DNA of 64,000 bases from Sphingomonas panacis (GTDB taxonomy: Bacteria; Pseudomonadota; Alphaproteobacteria; Sphingomonadales; Sphingomonadaceae). The number at the start of each line of letters is the position of its first letter. The stretch's first letter is position 1. A program made the position numbers and the translations under genes. Positions 59,301 to 64,000 of the stretch are shown one piece after another. The notes below the pieces were generated by a model, which made no database searches, was not told the origin of the DNA, and saw nothing but the letters and a program-made list of their open reading frames with translations. The stretch is taken from contig NZ_CP014168.1 in the NCBI RefSeq assembly GCF_001717955.1, forward strand, positions 4,867,501-4,931,500, given 5' to 3'.

Positions 59301-60922
59301 TCCTCGATCACTCGGAAGCCGAAATTCTCCAGCACTGGCACCGCATCAGACAAGGCCAGCGCGCCGCCCTGCCGGTAGATGTTGAGCCGAAGCGCGCCGG
59401 CGGCATCCCGGTACAGCCGCACGGATCGCGCGTCGGGCGTTTCGAGGCGCGCGAGGCGAACGATATCGCTCGCCGCGTCCTCGGGCGGCTTGGCGTTGCG
59501 ATACCCCTGTGGGAAGCTCGCCGCGTAGCGCAGCGCCAGCCGCGTCGCGCGCGCCGGCTCGACCTGTTCGCCCAGCGCCGCCTCAACCGCCGGCGCCCAG
59601 CCGCGCACCATCCGCGCGATCCGCGCGTCGAGCGCGGCCGCGTCGGGCATCACGCCCGCCCCGCGCAGATCGAGCGTGTAGCGCATCAGCGCGGTCACGC
59701 CGTCCATCGCGATCGCCCAGTTGAGCAGGCTGCCGTTCGCCGCCTCGACCAGCAATTCGCCGATCGCGACTCGCCGTCCGGTGGTGAGGTCGTCACGGGG
59801 CAGCCACACGAACGCGAACAGATGCCGGCCAAGGATGCTGCGCACCAGCACCAGCTTGGGGCGCGGCCGATCGGCAAGCGACATGGCCGTGAGCGCGAGT
59901 TCTTCAAGCGCCTCGGGCGCGAATCCGGTCGCGAGGTCGTGCGGCAGCGAAGCGAGCGCGTGCGTCAGCGCCTTGCCGGCGTGGCCCTTGGGATCGAAGC
60001 CGAATTTCTTCTCCAGCGCCGCAAGCCGCGTGCGCAGCACCGGCACCTCCTGCGGGGGCGAGGCGACCGCGCCGCTCGTCCACAGCCCGGCGTGGATCGA
60101 GAGGCCCACCACCTTGCCATCGCTCAGCACCGGCACCAGCGCGAGATCGAGCGGCACCTGACGATGCACCGCCGAAATCTGGTTGGATTTGAGCAGGAGC
60201 GGCGCTTCGCCACCCTTGACGAACCACGCCATCGCCAGATCGCGCGAGGTCTCCGCGAGAATCGGCACGGCATGGCCATTGCGCGCAATGCCGAGCGCGG
60301 AGACCAGGCCATCGTGCCACAACTCATGCGCGAGCAAGGTGAAGTTGCGATCAAGGAACCAGCGCAGCAGCGCCCCGCCCTCGCTGTCGCCGAGCATGTC
60401 CGCATCGGCGGCCATCGCCGCCTGCAACGCATCCCAATCGTGTACTGCCGCGCGCACGTCGGCGAGGCTGTGTTCGAGCGCCGCGATCAGCTCGCGCCGG
60501 TCGCGCGCATCGGCGCGTTCCAGTTCGAGATAGATCATCGATTCGGACGTGCCGCCCGCCCCGGCATCGCCGATCGCGATGAGATTGCCCTCGGCATCGC
60601 GCGTCGCGCCGATCACGGGATGGATGATGCGATCGATCGCGACGTCATGCGCGCCGATCACTGCCGCGATCGAATCGACCAAGAAGGGCATGTCGTCGTT
60701 GACGATGGCAAGGCGCATGCGGCGGCGCGGATCGGTCGCGGCGAGCGGCTCCAGCGCGAGCACCGGCGTACCGGAACGCCGCTTCGCGCCCGTTGCCGCG
60801 ACGAACGCCGCCGCCTCCTTGCAGGCAGTCTTGTCGAATCCCTGCAACTCGCCGGGCAGCGCGCTCTTGGTCAATCGGGCGGCGAGCGCCTCCGCCAGCG
60901 GTTTCTGCGTCGTCTTTGCCAT
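56306..60922 (-). CDS. gdh2: NAD-specific glutamate dehydrogenase, large (180-kDa) class
   Basis: 1538 residues. Oxidatively deaminates glutamate to 2-oxoglutarate with NAD. The N-terminal half has ACT-like regulatory segments (about 30-500); the catalytic core includes [22 protein letters not shown], the substrate Lys in [15 protein letters not shown], and [20 protein letters not shown] of the nucleotide-binding domain; an all-helical region follows to the end. The length is right for the L-180 class. ATG 60922 ([13 protein letters not shown]) or 60934 (MGRG...) are both possible. Convergent with glnB-glnA. In this class the enzyme usually runs in the catabolic direction. Confidence 0.96.
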   Translation of the reverse strand: [1538 protein letters not shown]

Positions 60923-61107
60923 GCCTCGTCCCATGCGTGTTCGTTTCCAAACTCTATAGGGCGCGGATTGGATTGCGGCACCCTATAGCGGCGCCCCTCA
61001 TGCAGAAAAATTAGGCACTTCTCTGGCGGTCTGCCTGATTAAGCAGCACAGGATCGTCGGGGAACATCCGGAATAATAGGGCGACCCGGTGCAACGCCGC
61101 GCGTGAG

Positions 61108-62169
61108 TCAGGCCGGATCGGCGCGCGCACCGCGCTCCGCGCTGACGATGCCGTCGATACCGCCCTCGGCCTGTTCGAGAAAAGCCCGCAGCCCATCGCT
61201 CGCGATACCGCTGCGATGTGCGTAGGCGAGCACCGCCGCATAGTCGGTCAGCCGGCTCTTGTCGTAGCCGGTGCCGAAGACGAGTTCGACCACCGGCAAC
61301 ATCGGCGCCCGCAGATGGAGTGGGACGCCCGCGTTTTCCAGCAAAGCCTCATAACCGTGCGGATCGGCATTGGCCGCCGCCGCGAGTGCATAGGCACGAT
61401 CAAGCACCCGGTAGAGCGCGTCGCGTGCATTCGCCTCGGCAGCCCGCACCGCTTCGGCGCTCTTGCGCGCACGCGCGAGGCGGTCGAACACTGTCGCACC
61501 GACAGACTCCGTCGAGGGAAGCAAATCCGCGTCGAGCCCGCCGCGCGGTCCATCCGCCCATGCGATCGCCGCGCCACGCGTCGGCCCGCAGCGAACCGCA
61601 ACCGCGAGTTCGTCATCGAGCCTAGCCTGAGTCACGTCGTCGACCAGTTCCTTCCAGTTGATGACGCCGTAGATGTAGTCGATCGATTCGCCATGCGAGG
61701 AAAACGGCATCAGGATGCCGCGATACAATGTGTTGTGCCCTCGCGCATTGACGAACTCGGCCTCAAAACCGATCGGCGCGGTATTGGCGATGATCTGGAG
61801 ATAATGGTCAGTCAACCGCGACAGCAAGGAACGGCTCGGGACCTGCGAGATGTGCGTGATGGACGTGTCGATCGCGCATTCCTCGCGCAAGGCCCGGCCG
61901 ACGAACGAGATCGCGGGGTTTTCGACGCCCGTCGAGAAATCGAGCAACACGCCGTTCGGCCCGAAATCGGTCATATCGGCAAGATCGAGATCATCGATCG
62001 CCGGATACGCACGCCCGCGCAACAGCGAGACCCAATGGTTGTAGGCACGCACATGCATGCGCCGTTCGTCGGTACCAATATCGAGTCGCGGCCCATCGAC
62101 AGCGCCAGCGCGCGCGTCGACATCCCCCGCTTCGTTCCGGTCGGCCTCGAGCCCGCGAACATCATCCAT
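61108..62169 (-). CDS. PAS-domain protein of unknown function
   Basis: 353 residues. The N-terminal half resembles the PAS_5-type domain (YNHWVSLLRGRAYPAIDDLD, GVLLDFSTGVENPAISFVGR, SIDYIYGVINWKELVDDVT). A predicted coiled segment (ARARKSAEAVRAAEANARDA) and a helical C-terminal region (MLPVVELVFGTGYDKSRLTD) follow. No kinase, GGDEF or HTH output domain. ATG 62169 (MDDVRGLEADRN) chosen; ATG 62229 is in frame but adds a basic tail. Possibly a cytosolic sensory or adaptor protein. It reads in the same direction as gdh, 185 bp upstream. Confidence 0.7.
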   Translation of the reverse strand: MDDVRGLEADRNEAGDVDARAGAVDGPRLDIGTDERRMHVRAYNHWVSLLRGRAYPAIDDLDLADMTDFGPNGVLLDFSTGVENPAISFVGRALREECAIDTSITHISQVPSRSLLSRLTDHYLQIIANTAPIGFEAEFVNARGHNTLYRGILMPFSSHGESIDYIYGVINWKELVDDVTQARLDDELAVAVRCGPTRGAAIAWADGPRGGLDADLLPSTESVGATVFDRLARARKSAEAVRAAEANARDALYRVLDRAYALAAAANADPHGYEALLENAGVPLHLRAPMLPVVELVFGTGYDKSRLTDYAAVLAYAHRSGIASDGLRAFLEQAEGGIDGIVSAERGARADPA

Positions 62170-62358
62170 GCGCCATTTGACCCTTCGTGCGATTCGCCCT
62201 CGAATCCCGTTTCCCAAGTGGTTGTGCATCCGCCTTGGTAAACGCCGCGTAAATCGGCGTGGCGGGCAATTTGCGCAATCCTGCGCTTGCCACGCCACAT
62301 TCCGCCTGATAAGCGCCCGCCCTCACGACCGACGATCGATATCGCCGGCCGCGAAGAT

Positions 62359-62434
62359 GCCGCTTTAGCTCAGTTGGTAGAGCATCGCATTCGTAATGCG
62401 GGGGTCACAGGTTCGAGTCCTGTAAGCGGCACCA
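62359..62434 (+). tRNA. tRNA-Thr (anticodon CGT)
   Basis: 76 nt with encoded CCA. Acceptor GCCGCTT / AAGCGGC, D arm TAGCTCAGTTGGTAGAGC, anticodon loop TTCGTAA giving CGT, T arm ACAGG-TTCGAGT-CCTGT. It decodes ACG. The integrase gene begins 152 bp past its 3' end in the same direction, so the tRNA 3' half is the likely attachment site. Confidence 0.96.
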
Positions 62435-62535
62435 GAACACATTGAGAACATTGTAGAAAACCGCAGAAACCTGCGGTATATTGCCTCCTGTTGATCCCGC
62501 GAAATCTCACTTTGTTCCGCTAAGGATCACTCAAA

Positions 62536-62586
62536 GTGGACCACGAATCGGTGGACCACGAGATTTTGAGGAGGCGTGGTCCACCG
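62536..62586 (+). promoter_or_regulatory. Triplicated GTGGACCAC element; hairpin holding the integrase ribosome-binding site
   Basis: GTGGACCACGA occurs at 62536-62546 and 62551-62561, and its inverse CGTGGTCCACC at 62575-62585. The second and third copies form an 11-bp perfect stem (62550-62560 with 62575-62585) whose 14-nt loop contains GAGGAGG (62568-62574); the GTG start codon is the very next base (62586). Each copy is itself a palindrome (GTGG-A-CCAC), so it may equally be a set of protein-binding sites. Confidence 0.65.
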
Positions 62587-63803
62587 TGCTGACGACCGTT
62601 CAGATCCGTGCGCTCAAACCCGCAGCGCGTCCGTTCAAGGTTCCCGACTCCGACGGGCTGTTTCTTTTGGTCCAGCCGACCGGCGCCCTCCTCTGGCGGT
62701 TTCGCTACAAGATGCTCGGCGTCGAGCGCAAAATGTCACTTGGCACGTTCCCGGAGGTTTCGCTCAAGGACGCTCGCAAGAAGCGGGACGAACTACGCGC
62801 CGAGATCGTCGACGGGGTCGATCCGGTCGAGGAGAAGCGGCAGCGTCGACTCAAGGACGAACTCGCCGCCGCAACCACGTTCACGCTGGTCGCCGAGGAG
62901 TTCATCCAGAAGATGGAGCGGGAGGGGAAATCCCCTGCCACCATCAAGAAGGCCCGCTGGTTTCTCGAACTGCTCGACGGGATCGCCAAGCGCCCGATCG
63001 CTGCGATCACGCCCCACGAATTGCTGGACGTACTGAAGCGCGTTGAGCGTCGGGGCCATCACGAAACAGCGCTGCGCTTGCGTTCGTTTACCGGTCGCGT
63101 GTTCCGCTACGGCTTTGCAACGCTGCGCGTCGATCGCAATCCCGCCGATATTCTGCGAGGCGCCCTGACCGTGCCGCGCGTCAAGCATCATGCAGCGATC
63201 GTCGAGCCGCTGAAGGTCGGCGAGCTTCTGCGCGCGATCGAGGATTACAACGGTCGGCCCGAAACGCGATTCGCGTTGCGCCTTGCACCGCACGTCTTCC
63301 TGCGGCCCGGAGAACTGCGACAGGGCAAGTGGAGCGAGATCGATTTCGCCGACAAGGTCTGGCGCATTCCCGCCGAACGCATGAAGATGAAGCAGGCTCA
63401 TGCTGTGCCGCTCTCGCGCCAATCGCTCTATCTTCTGCAGGAACTGCGGTCGCTCAGTCGGCCGGGGGAATTCTTGTTTCCGGCACTGCACACAACGAAG
63501 CGCTCAATCTGCGAGAACACCCTCAACATCGCGCTGCGTCGGCTAGGTTACGAGCACGACCAGATGACCAGCCACGGTTTCCGCGCTACTGCCAGCACGC
63601 TGCTTAACGAATCCGGCCTCTGGCACCCGGACGCGATCGAGCGCGCTCTTGCGCACGGCGAGAACGACAAAGTGAGGGCCGCTTATCATCGGGGAGCGCA
63701 CTGGGCTGAGCGCGTGAAGATGGCGCAGTGGTGGTCGGACTATCTTGATCAGCTTCGCGCCGGCGGCAAAGTGATTAACGGGAAGTTTCAGAACCGAGCG
63801 TAG
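62586..63803 (+). CDS. P4-type tyrosine recombinase (integrase)
   Basis: 405 residues from GTG 62586. An N-terminal DUF4102-type arm-binding domain (about 5-85, ALKPAARPFKVPDSDGLFLL) is followed by a core-binding domain and a catalytic domain with Arg240 (FLRPGELRQ), His330 and Arg333 (TSHGFRA), His357 (LAHGEND) and nucleophile Tyr367 (AAYHRG), all present. C-terminal ERVKMAQWWSDYLDQ is typical. Such enzymes insert genomic islands and prophages into tRNA 3' ends. The island body lies beyond the right edge. The frame is open back to 62481, but GAGGAGG and the conserved start favour 62586. Confidence 0.92.
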   Translation: MLTTVQIRALKPAARPFKVPDSDGLFLLVQPTGALLWRFRYKMLGVERKMSLGTFPEVSLKDARKKRDELRAEIVDGVDPVEEKRQRRLKDELAAATTFTLVAEEFIQKMEREGKSPATIKKARWFLELLDGIAKRPIAAITPHELLDVLKRVERRGHHETALRLRSFTGRVFRYGFATLRVDRNPADILRGALTVPRVKHHAAIVEPLKVGELLRAIEDYNGRPETRFALRLAPHVFLRPGELRQGKWSEIDFADKVWRIPAERMKMKQAHAVPLSRQSLYLLQELRSLSRPGEFLFPALHTTKRSICENTLNIALRRLGYEHDQMTSHGFRATASTLLNESGLWHPDAIERALAHGENDKVRAAYHRGAHWAERVKMAQWWSDYLDQLRAGGKVINGKFQNRA

Positions 63804-64000
63804 CTTGCAATCGAATCACGAGCAATTTGTTCACCGCAGTAGGTATGTTGGGCCGGCTGCATGTACGTTGCGTGCCCATCGCTAAGGCGTCATTGAAACC
63901 GCCTGTTCAGCGACTGGTTTCGTTTCCTCAGTTCGATTCCCGTAGGGGTCACCATCGTCAAGCCAGAATCGACGGGATTCGGTGCTTTTTGGTGGTACCG
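63804..64000. other. Non-coding end of window with a tRNA-3'-end-like fragment
   Basis: No gene seen. Bases 63931-63954 read like the last 24 nt of a tRNA: T loop GTTCGATTC, 3' acceptor strand AGGGGTC and ACCA. The 5' side does not pair, so it is not a complete tRNA. It does not match the tRNA-Thr 3' end at 62359. Confidence 0.3.

Noticed and set aside
57086-60988. 1300-codon open frame antisense to the NAD-GDH gene
   Set aside because: It mirrors the GDH gene in the complementary frame, is rich in Arg/His/Asp with no domain or ribosome-binding site, and is the usual by-product of high GC third positions.
62461-62476. CCGCAG-AAAC-CTGCGG as a tRNA-Thr terminator
   Set aside because: The stem is only 6 bp and is followed by TATATTGCC, not a U-tract; the evidence is too weak to list.

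Overview
The window is GC-rich chromosomal DNA from an alphaproteobacterium, most likely a member of the Sphingomonadales (Sphingomonas-like). The reasons are the sequence character of the ribosomal proteins, the 1538-residue NAD-glutamate dehydrogenase, a 112-residue PII protein, a TonB-dependent receptor locus, small GC-rich palindromic repeats and heavy use of GTG/TTG starts. This placement is inference; no database search was possible.

Layout. (1) 0.1-5.6 kb: a LysR regulator, guaA (GMP synthase), a small exported protein and an exported prolyl oligopeptidase. (2) 5.7-28.5 kb, minus strand: the str-S10-spc-alpha supercluster in the order rpsL-rpsG-fusA-tuf | rpsJ-rplC-rplD-rplW-rplB-rpsS-rplV-rpsC-rplP-rpmC-rpsQ-rplN-rplX-rplE-rpsN-rpsH-rplF-rplR-rpsE-rpmD-rplO-secY-adk | rpsM-rpsK-rpoA-rplQ. 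It ends in a clear intrinsic terminator after rplQ. Between adk and rpsM it is interrupted by a two-component system and an oppositely oriented methyltransferase-like gene. A good sigma-70 promoter and a terminator-like leader hairpin lie upstream of rpsL. (3) 28.9-33.3 kb: trhO, an archaeal/eukaryal-type prolyl-tRNA synthetase, and an exported mini-catalase translationally coupled to a cytochrome b561. (4) 33.4-46.6 kb: glpK divergent from glpD-glpR, followed on the same strand by an ExuT-like transporter, a GH31 glycosidase, a TonB-dependent receptor, an exported alpha/beta hydrolase and an exported GH2 glycosidase. This looks like a glycan or glycoside utilisation locus. (5) 46.7-50.9 kb: a CHASE3-HAMP-GAF-GGDEF protein, a sparsely coding, apparently less GC-rich pocket with two small unknown genes and a Crp/Fnr regulator, then tRNA-Gly(CCC). 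(6) 50.9-62.2 kb: a GH75-like exported protein with a coupled small partner, a CinA-like MoCF-domain protein, map, glnB-glnA, the large NAD-GDH gene (convergent with glnA) and a PAS-domain protein. (7) 62.36 kb to the end: tRNA-Thr(CGT) followed at once by a P4-type tyrosine integrase, which is the left edge of an integrated element running out of the window.

The most notable points are: S12 carries Arg88 where streptomycin-sensitive bacteria have Lys; the rpsL leader looks like an attenuator; the integrase ribosome-binding site sits in the loop of an 11-bp perfect hairpin made from a triplicated GTGG(A/T)CCAC element; S5 has a long RG-rich N-terminal tail; and the catalase-b561 pair and the glycoside locus form compact functional units. 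I did not find a CRISPR array, an insertion sequence or a clearly unprecedented multi-gene system.
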